Source: Cranoglanis bouderius (lineage: Eukaryota > Chordata > Actinopteri > Siluriformes > Cranoglanididae). From it: a stretch of 64,000 bases of DNA. Under the pieces are notes generated by a model, which worked only from the letters and a program-made list of their open reading frames with translations, was not told where the DNA came from and searched no databases. Of the stretch, positions 26,101 through 36,905 are shown in pieces. Location: assembly GCA_023630585.1 (NCBI GenBank), contig CM042541.1, positions 14,910,001 through 14,974,000 on the forward strand, read 5' to 3'. Made by a program: the position numbers and the translations under genes. Position 1 is the first letter of the stretch. Each line of letters begins with the position of its first letter.

Positions 26101-26560
26101 AATAATATTCACATTATACCACAGCATGGTTGAATGTTTGAATTTGTTTGGTCAGAGGTGTGTATTATTTTCCTATATCAGCAGTATGTTCCTGCTGTAA
26201 CATAAATGATAGGTTAATATTAATGCACTTGTTCTAACATGTTTTTGTTTCTATAGTAACAGCTCATACACAGGGACTTGTATGGTGGACGCTCCACATC
26301 TATTACACATCAATCTAAGACTAATAATAAACAGTTTTTAAAAAACATATTGTTTACCAAAGTAAAATGCATATTCGTTCTGGGAAAATATTTACAGTGT
26401 TACTCTGTATTAAAAGTACTTTATAATACTGCAATAGTTCTGGCTGTAATTCAAACAATAGGTTTATAGTAATGCGTTCATTTTCATCCGTTATCATTTC
26501 TAAAGCAACAGCTCATTCACAGAGACTTGTATGGTGGACAACCAGCATAATCTAAACCTA
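26100..26560. repeat. Dispersed repeat family, two tandem partial copies
   Basis: The phrase agctcatacacagggacttg at 26262 and agctcattcacagagacttg at 26509, each followed by tatggtgga, mark two partial copies about 247 bases apart. Similar phrases are at 30470, 41920 and 60545. Confidence 0.55.
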
Positions 26561-26659
26561 ATAATTAAAAAAATAAAGAAATAAAAATAAATTTAAAAAA
26601 ACTTATGATTTAACAAAGAGAAATTTATAATTGTTGATATGGAGTCTCCAGTGTCAGGG

Positions 26660-26931
26660 GGTCAAGGGGGTCACACCAGATACTGAAAGCAAAGGTTCAC
26701 ATACTTTTGTCAATTACAGATATCAAATATTGGATCATTTTCCTCAACAAATAAATGACCAAGTATAATATTTTGTCTCATTTGTTTAATTGGGTTCTCT
26801 TTAGCTACTTTTAGGACACTAAAAAGTAGCTAAAGAGAACCAAATTAAACAAAATCTGATGATGTTTTAGGTCATATTTATGCAGAAATATTGAAAATTC
26901 TAAAGGGTTCACAAACTTTTAAGTGCCACTG
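26660..26931. mobile_element. Tc1-type terminal sequence with a foldback
   Basis: The right end ttcacaaacttttaagtgcc followed by actg and then TA is the inverse of the terminus at 61662 (cagtggtgcttgaaagtttg). Within it, 26781-26812 and 26821-26852 are almost perfect inverses separated by 8 bases, centred on ttagctacttttaggacact. No transposase frame remains. Confidence 0.65.
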
Positions 26932-27962
26932 TATATTTTCCTCCTCAAAATAATGACCTGTATAGTCAATGTTATAGATTTAACAAGTGAATATGTCTGT
27001 ATGTTGATATACATATCTAAAGCAAATACTTGTATATACAGCAAAACTTATTTAAAGGTAAGTAGTTCTTCTTTGATTACAGTTCATGCTGTGACCAGCC
27101 ATGTTGATTTGATGTCACTTGCTGAATTTTGAATTGAGGGTTTTCTCTGAATTTTCCTAGTTGAACTAGCCTTAAACTATTAGCCTAATGTTTAATATCT
27201 AGCCTGATATTTTAATGAGATAACTCATATAGCTTACGTTTGTCTTGTGACCCACTCATTCTGTTCCTGTTGTTCTTATTATCAACTTCTTATTGTGTAA
27301 GTTGATGTGTTTGTTCTATGCTGACTGAAATTAAATGTTTCCTTTAATAAATATTTTAGCATATATTATTGCTAAAATAATTATTCATCAGAGTTACAAA
27401 CGTAGCATGTTGGTAACTCCAAAGGTTCCATCCACCTTAGCTTTATCTTCTCCCCTCCTCTGTCACCTCTGGCTTGCTCAATGGTGGTTATCACAAATCC
27501 TGACGATGTCAAAGGGGGTCAGGAATCCAGGAGAGTATAGCTGTCCTGCTCTGTGGGTGGGAAATACGGCTTTTCTCTGTCCACTGTCAATCAGAGAGAC
27601 AATAGCCATTCATGAGAAAAGAGAAGTTAGCATGTAGTTAGCGCTCTCCTCCTATGACATTATATGAGCAGCACTTTTGTATGGGTACTTTTGCATTTAC
27701 ACATGGGTGATTGACCAAAAATAAAATGTACACAATAACCAACACCAGTAACCCCAACCCCCTTACCCATTCCCCACCTCCTATCTAAATGTGGCTGATG
27801 AGCCAAGACAGGAGTGGTGACTGAAATTTGCTTCTTTAATTTTGCACTAGTGTTATTTTTGTAGTGTTTGCTAGCTTAGCATCTAAATGGAGATGAACAA
27901 GTGTGATAATCTGTGGAGTTGTTCAGGGTCTCAAACAGATGTATGATGCATGATGACTGTAT
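26932..27962. other. Intergenic DNA, nothing firmly recognised
   Basis: AT-rich. A short stretch at about 27450-27500 (cacctctggcttgctcaatg) resembles the repeat at 49540-49720. No gene is supported. Confidence 0.5.
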
Positions 27963-28075
<113 letters not shown>

Positions 28076-28522
28076 ATGGACAAAAGTACATTTCCACAGA
28101 GATAAAAACAGTTGTAGCTCTATTTTTCCTCCTCAGCACTATAACCACACGTTAGTCCACTTGACTGGAAAGCAAATTATTACTTTAAATAAATACATTA
28201 GCATGGATGCTAGTTAACCATATTTTGTTTACATGCTAATTCTATTTATTTATTTAAAAAAAACTTCAAGCTAGTTACTTTCAACACTGTTATTCATTTA
28301 AGAGCAAAATGCAGCAGTAGTGCCTCCTTTATAAATCTTTTTGTAACGTGTCAATAGTTTCATAAGCCAAACCAAACCAAATTCACACCACTTTTAGAAA
28401 AGTTTCTGCAACTCTGATTTTCTTCCTACTAGCGTGTTAGTTGATAAATGCTAATAACTGGTACATGAAGCACGTTCACTGCACAGCTGATTTACATTTA
28501 GTGAAATGTAAAAAAAAAAAAA

Positions 28523-29036
28523 AACTTAATAAAAAAAAAAAAAAGCTCACAGAGAGCTGAAAAGATTCAAATGATGATAAACTGTGAAAAGGCACCCCCC
28601 TAAACGCGGTGTGGTGTAAATCTTCCAGTAATGCAGCTCAGCCATTGTAGCTTGTCAGCTACTACAGACACACACTAACTCCATTATTACTAACTTACCA
28701 TTATTTTTAATAGCTAGACTTATTTGTGTTAATTGATTGATTTATTGTTTGCTTTCTTTCAAGTCATTAATACAAAATGACTGAGTTTCACAAAAGTGTT
28801 GGTGTGTGTAATTGTAAGTGTTTACAATCCGTGTATAAATGTGCTGTTTGGTTGTAAATAATAAACATGCAGGTGATGTGGTTTGGGACGTAGCAAAAGC
28901 TAGTTCCGATGTCACGTGATCACGACCCCCCTTCACTCCCCGTCCATCCTTACCTACCCCCCTTTCCCATGAGGCTGTCCTGCGCTCTGATTGGTTAATG
29001 TAGCGCGTTCACGTGAACACTGAGTGATATTCATTC
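28523..29036 (+). repeat. Direct repeat A, copy 1 (upstream of ppp1r3b)
   Basis: About 510 bases that recur in the same orientation at 31822-32333 with high similarity; shared landmarks are aaacgcggtgtggtgtaaat, aataaacatgcaggtgatgt and ctctgattggttaatgtagc. Differences include a replaced stretch near 28680 versus 31995. The repeat ends just before the putative first exon of ppp1r3b. It contains an inverted CCAAT box (attgg) and a CACGTG E-box. Confidence 0.85.
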
Positions 29037-29209
29037 TCCCCGAAGGGAAAAGCCGACTACTGTTAGCGCAGGTCCTTGTTTTTAAAGCATCTGCACGGAG
29101 AACAGCACTAGTTTACCTCGCTGCGAAATAAAGCGACACATTAATTTACTTTAGCTGATGGTCGCTCAGGTGCTCCATTTAATTCCGCTTTTTAAATGCT
29201 CCGAGCAAG
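28985..29209 (+). promoter_or_regulatory. ppp1r3b: Candidate ppp1r3b promoter and non-coding first exon
   Basis: An inverted CCAAT (gattggtta, 28989) and CACGTG (29011) precede a locally GC-richer stretch ending in GAGCAAG|GTAAGC, a strong splice donor at 29209/29210. The coding exon of ppp1r3b has an acceptor 20 bases before its ATG, so an upstream non-coding exon must exist, and this is the best candidate I see. No TATA box. Evidence is positional plus one splice site. Confidence 0.4.
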
Positions 29210-29317
29210 GTAAGCAAGAGCCTCTTCCTGCTTTGTTTTTATTCATCAAACAAAAAGTCATGACTGATATGAGGCATAGATCAGTGAGCACCATCTATAA
29301 TGTTCACTGATGAAATC

Positions 29318-29320
<3 letters not shown>

Positions 29321-29376
<56 letters not shown>
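29321..29376. repeat. (TA)n microsatellite followed by AT-rich TTTA repeats
   Basis: TA run followed by attaaaattaaaatta and a tttgtttat/tttattta run to 29434. Confidence 0.9.
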
Positions 29377-29379
<3 letters not shown>

Positions 29380-29434
29380 TAAAATTAAAATTAATTTGTT
29401 TATTTGTTTATTTGTTTATTTATTTATTTATTTT

Positions 29435-30339
29435 AAAGAAACAAAGCTACAATGAACGCACTGCACTTCCGGTTTTCATTTCACCGTGTTGATGTCAAAA
29501 GTCGTCACATTTGAAACTGATCTAAGAGAGACTGGTCTCTAAAAGAGATGAAAACTTTATCTTTACTTTTGCAGACACTTTGGCTTTGGCTTGATCTCAA
29601 ACTACATGCTGCTTGAGTGAAGCTAAGGGGCTAAATTTCAAGCTTCATTTCTTGACCTATTGATTCAGTTTTGTACACAGAATCGTATCAGTATGGAGTC
29701 AGTATTAAACCTTCTGGTGTAGGTTATTAGGATTGTGGTTGTAAAGTTCTGTGTTTGCTAATGTTACCGTCAGAAACTGACCTTAACGTGGACTTGGAAA
29801 TTAGCACCAAGGACACAGGACAACATTGTGAACAGCACTGGTTTAAAGCACATACTACTTCCTTAATAAGTGAAATTTAGAGTGAATGTGACCGTTTAAA
29901 AACGAACAACACTTGTTTGTATGTTTATAAGGGCTCTGTGCATTTATTATATTATATAACGCAAACCTGACTTAGGCTTTGTCTCAAACTGCATCCTACT
30001 GCTTTTACATAAGTGACATAAAACTAAATGTCTAAAGAATCCCAACTAGTTTATGAAAGATTATGATTTATTAGGATAAATCCGATATTTAATTCTGCCA
30101 TTTTAACTTTTATTTCAATACATTTCAGTAACAGACCTGTTGAACAGTATGAACGGCTCAGTCAGGGGGTTTTGCCCGGGCTTTAATCACAACCTACGAT
30201 CCTGACAAGGGATTTGTGGTGATGTTGACCTTTTAGTAAGAAGGTAACCTTGTGTAGACTTTCACATCTTCAACCTCATTTGAGACATTTTTTTTTTTTC
30301 TCTTTTAAAGAGCCTGGCTTTGTTTTTATTTTATAACAC
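29435..30339. other. Presumed ppp1r3b intron 1, nothing recognised
   Basis: Unique-looking AT-rich sequence without coding signs. If the 29209 donor is used, the region up to 34745 is intron 1. Confidence 0.4.
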
Positions 30340-30680
30340 AGAACTGTTGAATTCTCGAATCAGGAGTTGTTGATTAATTTTCTATAAAAGCAGCTCTGAA
30401 AGTAGGGCAGCTGCAGATCCCGGCTTTATATTAATACACTCGTTCTAATACATAATCGTTGCTGTGGTAACAGTTTATTCACATGGACTTATAGGCGGAC
30501 GCTGTGAAAACCGTAATTGTTTGTATTAAAGTTTTCTGTGAGGAGATATTAATTTAACGTTTATGGAAGGAGTCTGCAGTGTCAGTGCTTTGTAACAGGC
30601 GAAGCTGGAAGTTTAATGCTGCGCCTTTTAAGCGGTCATTTACATGCTGTAATAACGTCTTTTCCCACCTCGGGTCGTTC
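30340..30680. repeat. Dispersed repeat family copy
   Basis: Shares cagctctgaaagtagggcag, aacagtttattcacatggac and gtctgcagtgtcagtgctt with copies near 41830-41950, 60545 and 18905. Non-coding. Confidence 0.5.
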
Positions 30681-31077
30681 AACGTGCGAAGTGGAAAAAA
30701 AACACGGACACCTCCGTGAAAGCGTGGCTTTTGTTTGCTCTGTCAGAGCGCATAAAGCCCATAAAAAGCTACTTTAACCACGCTTTTATAGTTACAGCCC
30801 GGGTGGCTGCTGTTCTACCGCAGTGAACTTTAAACATGCATGCAACAATTTTAGACTGAAACTGCAGCACAGCAACAAACGGCGGACACTAGAGAGTAGC
30901 TTAGCAACAAGCTAGCCGGCTAACGTTAGTGATAACTATAAGTTGATTACCTTCACAAAACAGCGATTGGTGCTGGTTAGCATTTAGTTTATTTATTTAT
31001 TTAAACCAAGTGTCTGTATATTAACTGATCTAAATGCAATACTGCTATAACCGTATGTAGTTAATTTTGTGCCAAAA

Positions 31078-31079
<2 letters not shown>

Positions 31080-31112
<33 letters not shown>
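31080..31112. repeat. (TA)n microsatellite
   Basis: Short uninterrupted TA run. Confidence 0.9.
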
Positions 31113-31115
<3 letters not shown>

Positions 31116-31636
31116 CAAATGCAAGTAATGAGAATCAAATCATATATTTTTTAAAAGATTAATTTTAATTCACACTCATTTTGCTTCACTTTTAGTTCTT
31201 TTTTTTCTGGAATATTTCTTTGCTCGAGACTCTCGGCTACTGATTTATTTATTTATTTATTTTTAAACAGGGGGCGGGCCCTAGAAGAAGGTGTTCACCT
31301 TAAATCTCGATTGGCCAACTGATTTTTGAGTGGGGAGGGGGATGCTCTGAAATTTAGCCACGTCCACCAATTATAGGTGGCATGTCCTCTGACATACCGG
31401 AATGAACGGACCCGAGTGCAGCAGGGAAACTGTAGTTGCATTAAAACCTAACAAGAATAATACGAGTAGCTACTACGTTGTTTGTAAATGCATCCACACA
31501 TATTTCTTTATTAAACAAGTGTCTTCATTCCATCCAGTTAAGTAGCACTTTGAACAACTAACGTTAGCTAGGCGCCGCGGCTGAAGCTAGTTTTTAAATT
31601 CAGATTATTTGTTCCACCTTAAAAAAAAAAAAAAAA

Positions 31637-31696
31637 CTCCAGTTCCTACGAGCTTGCGCCTGTAGATGGCGCCATGAAGCGCATTAATATCACATA
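31637..31696 (+). repeat. Repeat B, copy 1
   Basis: About 60 bases, including cgcctgtagatggcgccatg and aagcgcattaatatcacata, that recur at 32345-32404 in the same orientation. The copies lie on either side of repeat A copy 2. Confidence 0.8.
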
Positions 31697-31821
31697 CAAC
31701 AGTCATGGCCTAAAGTATTGGCAGTGACATAAATTGTGTTTTGCAAACTTAAGTTGTTTTAGTGTTGATTCACGTTGTTTTTCGATTATTGTGATCGGAT
31801 GCATTTTAAATAATTGCAAAA

Positions 31822-32333
31822 AACTTAATTGGCCAAAAAAAAAAAAGAGAGAGAGAGAGCTCACAGAGAGCTGAAAAGATTCAAATGATGATAAACTGTG
31901 AAAAGGCACCCCCCTAAACGCGGTGTGGTGTAAATCTTCCAGTAATGCAGCTCAGCCATTGTAGCTTGTCAGCTACTACAGACACACACTAACTCTTCCT
32001 CCTTGCATAGGGTACCATTATTTTTTAATAGCTAGTCTTATTTGTGTTAATTGATGGATTTATTGTTTGTTTTCTTTCAAGTCATTAATATAAAAGTTTC
32101 ACAAAAGTGTTGGTGTGTGTAATTGTAAGTGTTTACAATCCGTGTATAAATGTGCTGTTTGGTTGTAAATAATAAACATGCAGGTGATGTGGTTTGGGAC
32201 GTAGCAAAAGTTAGTTGGCGCGTTCCGATGTCACGTGATCATGACCCCCTCCCCCCCTTTTCCCATGCGGCTGTCCTGCGCTCTGATTGGTTAATGTAGC
32301 GCGTTCACGTGAAGACTGAGTGATGTTCATTCA
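31822..32333 (+). repeat. Direct repeat A, copy 2
   Basis: Second copy of the segment at 28523-29036, retaining the inverted CCAAT box and CACGTG. It lies inside the 2.4-kb inverted-repeat structure. Confidence 0.85.
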
Positions 32334-32344
32334 TCCTAAAAAAA

Positions 32345-32404
32345 AGTCCAGTTCTCACGAGCTCGCGCCTGTAGATGGCGCCATGAAGCGCATTAATATC
32401 ACAT
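32345..32404 (+). repeat. Repeat B, copy 2
   Basis: Same 60-base segment as at 31637, directly after repeat A copy 2. Confidence 0.8.
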
Positions 32405-32441
32405 ACTGCAGTATTTCCTGCACCATTTCCTATGAAAGCCC

Positions 32442-32888
32442 GTTTCCACCACGGAGAATAAATAAATAAATAAAGGTAATTGCAACTTTAGATCTCACAA
32501 TTCTGACTTTTTTTTTTTACATCGCAATTACGAGTGTACATCTCACAATTCTGACTGTTTTTCTTGCAGTTTATACGTCCACTTGACATCTAGTGAATAA
32601 CAAAGAATGCACCAACAAAACATCAATCTTTCTCTATAAATAGGCTGTAAACAGTATGAACAAAACTCATCAGCTAGTCAAGACGAGGAAAACCAAAGGC
32701 TAGCGCACGCTCGTTACCTCAAGTTAGTCACATTTCAGGTACTTTGTCAAGTGGATGTCTAAATTGCGAGTAAAACAAAAAGTCAGAATTGTGAGATGTA
32801 AAGTCGTTATTGCGAGAAATAAAGTCACAATTCTGAGATGTAAAATTGCAATTTCTTTTAAATGTTTTTTTTTCTTCGTGGCGGAAAC
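32442..32888. mobile_element. Foldback element with internal subrepeats
   Basis: The left end gtttccaccacggagaa is the inverse of the right end ttcttcgtggcggaaac. Each arm holds reiterated words of the type tcacaattctgac / gtcagaattgtgagatgtaa. Arms extend about 140 bases (to 32590 and from 32745). Non-coding, so a miniature inverted-repeat element. Confidence 0.75.
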
Positions 32889-33115
32889 ATAATTGTCTCC
32901 TCATTCCCAAAACGTCTAAAAAAAAAAATCTGACAACTTCACGTGAAAATAAGTTGAACGTATTGTATAAATGTTCGGTATGAAGAAATGTAACTAGGTT
33001 TATTTATTTTTATTTATTTATTTATTTTTTTAATAATGGGCCTGTGAACATAGGCTATTTGAGACTATCTTATGCAGGCAAAATGCATTTTCTGCCTCAT
33101 TCATACACCATTGTC

Positions 33116-33153
<38 letters not shown>

Positions 33154-33330
33154 CAAAAATACACCGATTTTCATGTTAAATAGTCTCAAATGCCATGTTC
33201 ACAGGACCATTATTTTAAAAATTCCACAGTAATATTTTTCATATCGAATATTTTGAAAGTATATTTTGTTTCATGCAGAGTTGTCAGATTTTTTTAAAGA
33301 CACTTTCATAACTAGGAGATAATGGTATTA
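32889..33330. mobile_element. Foldback element with a nested palindrome
   Basis: The outer arms match inversely through gtctaaaaaaaaaaatctga and tcagatttttttaaagac (32914 and 33284). Inside, taataatgggcctgtgaaca (33033) and the inverse ttcacaggaccattatt (33198-33215) bound a smaller palindrome around an ATT microsatellite. This suggests one inverted-repeat element inserted in another. Confidence 0.65.
33117..33152. repeat. (ATT)n microsatellite
   Basis: About twelve ATT units. Confidence 0.9.
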
Positions 33331-33890
33331 GAATTAGGCAGAAAGTTGAAGAAGCTAATGAATAGGAAGCCAGCTTCAGCCTGGTTATCTGTTTGAACTG
33401 CTACTTAATGGATGGAATGAAGACATTTGTATGATAAAGAAATGCGTGAATGCATCTGCAAACCGTTCAGTAGCTACTCATATTATTTTTGCCAGCTTTT
33501 TAATGCAATCAAAATATAGTTTCCCTGCTGCACTCGGCTCCGTTCGTTCCACCAGGCCAGAGGACGAGGCGCGGTTAATGGAATGGGCGTGGTTAACTTT
33601 CAGAGCACCTCCCACTCCAATATCAAGAGACAAATCGATATTTAAGGTGAACACCTTCTAAGACCCGCCCCCTGTAATAATGTGCCAAAAGTCAGAAGCA
33701 GAAGAAAAAGAGCAGAACTGATTTAACATGTGGAATCTCACATGGTTCCTGATTGATTGGAACAAAAACCTGCAGTCACTGGACCTTCAAAGATAAGATT
33801 TGACACCCCGTCTAGCCCTTATCTTTGGCCTTCTTTCTGTGTTGTGTTTATTTGAGCTTCACCATGCTGTGCCTTCGTGCTGAACTCGCA

Positions 33891-34133
33891 TGAACCACTT
33901 GCCTGATCTAATGGTTAACATATTGTCTGCATTTGATCGACATCAGGCCTCAGAGCTTCAGCTTTCTGCAGTGTGTTTATACTTCAAGCTGATTTACCCC
34001 CATGCTTTCTGTGAGAAGGAAAGCGTACCTTTATTACGGAATTTATATACAAAAATCAACTACAAGAAGATGAAAAGTGTGTATCTTGGAACAATCCAAA
34101 ATGTAAAGCAAAATCAACAGCAAAGTAGTTAGA
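33891..34133 (+). other. Unidentified 80-codon reading frame
   Basis: Opens at ATG in gcATGAACCAC and ends at TAG (about 34131). The text includes LPDLMVNILSAFDRHQASEL, LQLSAVCLYFKLIYPHAF and CEKESVPLLRNLYTKI. It is not low complexity, has a balanced amphipathic composition with Cys, Phe and Tyr, and looks more protein-like than other short frames in the window. I do not recognise the family. It may be a captured exon fragment, a pseudogene piece or chance. It lies between the 2.4-kb inverted-repeat structure and ppp1r3b, inside its presumed intron. Confidence 0.3.
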
Positions 34134-34745
34134 ACAGATGTTTAGGGCAGAAAATTATAGAGAGGATCCAAAGGGTGGATGTATAAGTTTTTACAGAATA
34201 TTTATGTCGGATTCACAAAGTGAGAGGTAAACCTTTAGATCTGATATCATTTTGCTTTATTTTCACCATCTTAACATGCACAATTTGACCATTTTGATTT
34301 CTTATGATAATTAACAAACATTCCTCAGTTCAGATGGTTAAAATGGTAAAATTTTACTGGGGAAAAAATAAATAAATAAATAAAATGCAAACTTTTGCAC
34401 TCAACTGAATTTGGGATTGTAAGCAGTTTAGTGTGTATGGTAAAAGACAAAAGGGTTTGTGTTGTCATGCAGTGTAAAGTATTGTATAGTGTATAATATT
34501 CAAGTAAAATGGTATTCTTTGAATATTATATTAAAGAATCCACATTGTTACAAGATTTTCATAGATCTCAGTAGACAATTTTTAAATGTATAGTTTTTTT
34601 GCACAGTTAAATTAATGAAATTGATTATAAATTTACTAAAGTATTTAAATGTTTTTTTTGCATAATAGGTGAATTTTCATACGTTATTAACATGATTGTA
34701 TTCAGGAATATTTTTTCATATTTTTATTTCTTGTCTTCCAAACAG
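34134..34745. other. ppp1r3b: Presumed ppp1r3b intron 1 (3' part) with acceptor
   Basis: AT-rich; ends in a T-rich tract and ttccaaacag, a good acceptor at 34745. Nothing else recognised. Confidence 0.6.
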
Positions 34746-34764
34746 TGTTTAGGACGGTTCCATC

Positions 34765-35631
34765 ATGCCTGTTGACCTGGCGATGCCGCTTTATCTGTTG
34801 AGCGATGACTTCCAGAACAGGATGTCTGGGAAGTGTAAGATGCCTCTGCGTCCATGTTTGCACACGCGTACGGTCACTCAGTTCGGCTTCCACTCTCCTC
34901 TGCAGCAGTCCGAGACTCAGGAGCAGAAACAGGGCAAGGCCAAAAAGCAGGTGTCCTTCGCTGACCACAAGGGCCTGGCCCTCGCCGTGGTGAAGATTTT
35001 CTCAGAGTTCGATGACCCCATTGATATCCCGCTCAGCATCCAGCAGCTTTTCGCTTCGGCACTCAACGGCTCTGAGGAGGATGACAAGCTGGTGCTGGAC
35101 TTCAAGCAGCCGAGCGCGGATTACCTGCAGTTTCGCCAGCGGCTAGAGCGAGACTCGGTCTGCCTCGAGCACTGTGTCCTGAAGGACAGGGCCATAGCGG
35201 GGACAATCAAGGTAAAAAACATGTCCTACGAAAAGGTGGTGAAGGTGCGCATCACGTTCGACACGTGGAAGGGCCACACTGACGTCGACTGCCAGTATGT
35301 CAGGGACACGTACCTGGGCTCTGAATGGGACACCTTTTCGTTCGAGGTGAATTTACCGGCCCGGGTGGAGCCGCATGAGCGCGTCGAGTTCGCTGTGTTT
35401 TACGTGGTGGACGGAAACACATACTGGGACAGCAACCAGGGCCAGAACTATAAAATCAACCACTCTGCTCTGAAGAAGAAGAGCGTGGGACACGACGCGA
35501 GCAGCGGATATCAGCGCGCCAGTGACTGGGGCGCTTACTTTGACCGATTCGGCAGCCCAAGGTGCTCGAACGGCATTTTCGCCGAGTGGCCGAGCTACAC
35601 CGGGTACGAGGACCTCGGCCCGTATTACTGA
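34765..35631 (+). CDS. ppp1r3b: Protein phosphatase 1 regulatory subunit 3B (GL, hepatic glycogen-targeting)
   Basis: A single coding exon of 288 codons, close to the 285 of the human protein. It tethers protein phosphatase 1 to glycogen, promoting dephosphorylation of glycogen synthase and hence glycogen storage in liver and muscle. Residues 60-65 (KKQVSF) are the RVxF-type PP1-binding motif, followed by ADHKGLALAVVK and SEFDDP typical of the family. Residues about 126-234 form a CBM21 carbohydrate-binding domain, with the WDSNQGQNY signature at 221-229. The C-terminus WPSYTGYEDLGPYY (275-288) matches the segment by which GL binds phosphorylase a, which inhibits the complex allosterically. 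The ATG at 34765 is the first in the exon and is preceded by an acceptor at 34745. Codon use is GC-rich compared with the flanks. No breaks. Confidence 0.97.
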   Translation: MPVDLAMPLYLLSDDFQNRMSGKCKMPLRPCLHTRTVTQFGFHSPLQQSETQEQKQGKAKKQVSFADHKGLALAVVKIFSEFDDPIDIPLSIQQLFASALNGSEEDDKLVLDFKQPSADYLQFRQRLERDSVCLEHCVLKDRAIAGTIKVKNMSYEKVVKVRITFDTWKGHTDVDCQYVRDTYLGSEWDTFSFEVNLPARVEPHERVEFAVFYVVDGNTYWDSNQGQNYKINHSALKKKSVGHDASSGYQRASDWGAYFDRFGSPRCSNGIFAEWPSYTGYEDLGPYY

Positions 35632-36905
35632 CTCGTGGGTCATGTGACATCCATCTAGCCTAGATCTGTGAGGAATATGAAACCAGGAAATGAGCTATTA
35701 TATTAAAGGAATATTTTGTCCAAAATATTCAGTCTACACAATTTTTTTCCCCTAATAATGTAGTCAGTCAGTGAGGATGTGTTTCCTGTTTGCTGTAAGT
35801 TTGCGTCTGTAGTCTTGAACTGGAACTATGAGATTAAATAATAATGGAAAAATGGCCACTTGTTTAGCATCATGACACCTACATGCCTCTACTGTATGGT
35901 TTCTGACTGTGTGCCATATGGATATCTATAAGCAAATTTTTATTTTATGAACAAAAGACATGCAGTTTGCACAATGCTAAACCGGTATCTATAAGCTTCC
36001 CTTAATTGTTATTGATGTCATAAAAGCAAACACCAAACGTGTCTCAGCCGACCAAGTCATTTCAGGAAAAATGTAACAATATATTTTGTTTACACAAATC
36101 GGTGCAATAGCGATCTGTAACATCTGGATAAATGATCCATCCATGTTTGACTTGTGTGCGATGTGCAAATATGAAATATGTCTGTGATTTTTGCGGAATG
36201 GAGTTTAGTTTGCTGCTGCCTTTTAACGAGCGCTGGAACAACACCATGGACTGTTCAGTCATACGTTCAACAGAATGTGGGTCGACATGTGCGCTGATCT
36301 GATCTTTAATAGAAAGGTGCACACATGGAATAATGAATTAATGCATTACTTTCTCACACTGGAAGATGTTTGCAAATCCTGACCTGTAAACTCCAGCTTT
36401 TATTTTCAACCAACGAACAGAACCGTCAGAATGTAAAGATATAAATGTTATAATATTCAAAGTGTCTGTAATTGAAAACAGTTTTCTATGTTCATTTGTG
36501 TAATCCACTTGGTTTCTTAACAGAACAGGAACACAGATACGACATGGAAATGGCCACTTGGGTCTGTGTTGTGTAATTTGTTATTTAATTCAAAAGAAAG
36601 CCAGTCATCTTTAAGTGCAAAATATGATTTTTAAGCATTAACCTACAGCATCATCCCTTTCAAGAAAATATTTCACTCAGAAATATGTTTTCACTCAGGG
36701 ATCTCAGAAGCAGTGTTTTACACCACAGTTTTGGCATTTTATCATGTTTTTGTTCCTGTATTTTGGTGAATGTTAGATTTTTATTTTTTATTTTTTTGCA
36801 CACCTCACGTCGTACAATTGTTTTGTAAATGTTTCGGGATGTTCCGTTAATGCTTTTTAATGTTTTAATTCACTGTTGTTGAATAAAGAATTGTATTTCT
36901 AAAAT
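35632..36905 (+). other. ppp1r3b: ppp1r3b 3'UTR with polyadenylation signal
   Basis: Non-coding, AT-rich sequence after the TGA. AATAAA at 36882-36887 followed by T-rich sequence is the first convincing polyadenylation signal and gives a 3'UTR of about 1.27 kb. Extent is inferred. Confidence 0.6.

Larger units (their letters stand above)
31268..33674. mobile_element. 2.4-kb structure bounded by about 290-bp inverted repeats
   Basis: The left arm (31268-31557) starts cagggggcggg, and the right arm (33389-33674), read inversely, starts with the same word. Matching landmarks are aaggtgttcaccttaaat, gagtgcagcagggaaact and gtcttcattccatcca. Arms look roughly three-quarters identical. The interior contains direct repeat A copy 2 and two smaller foldback elements, but no transposase. 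No flanking target duplication could be found. It may be an old non-autonomous DNA element that has been invaded by others. Confidence 0.65.
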
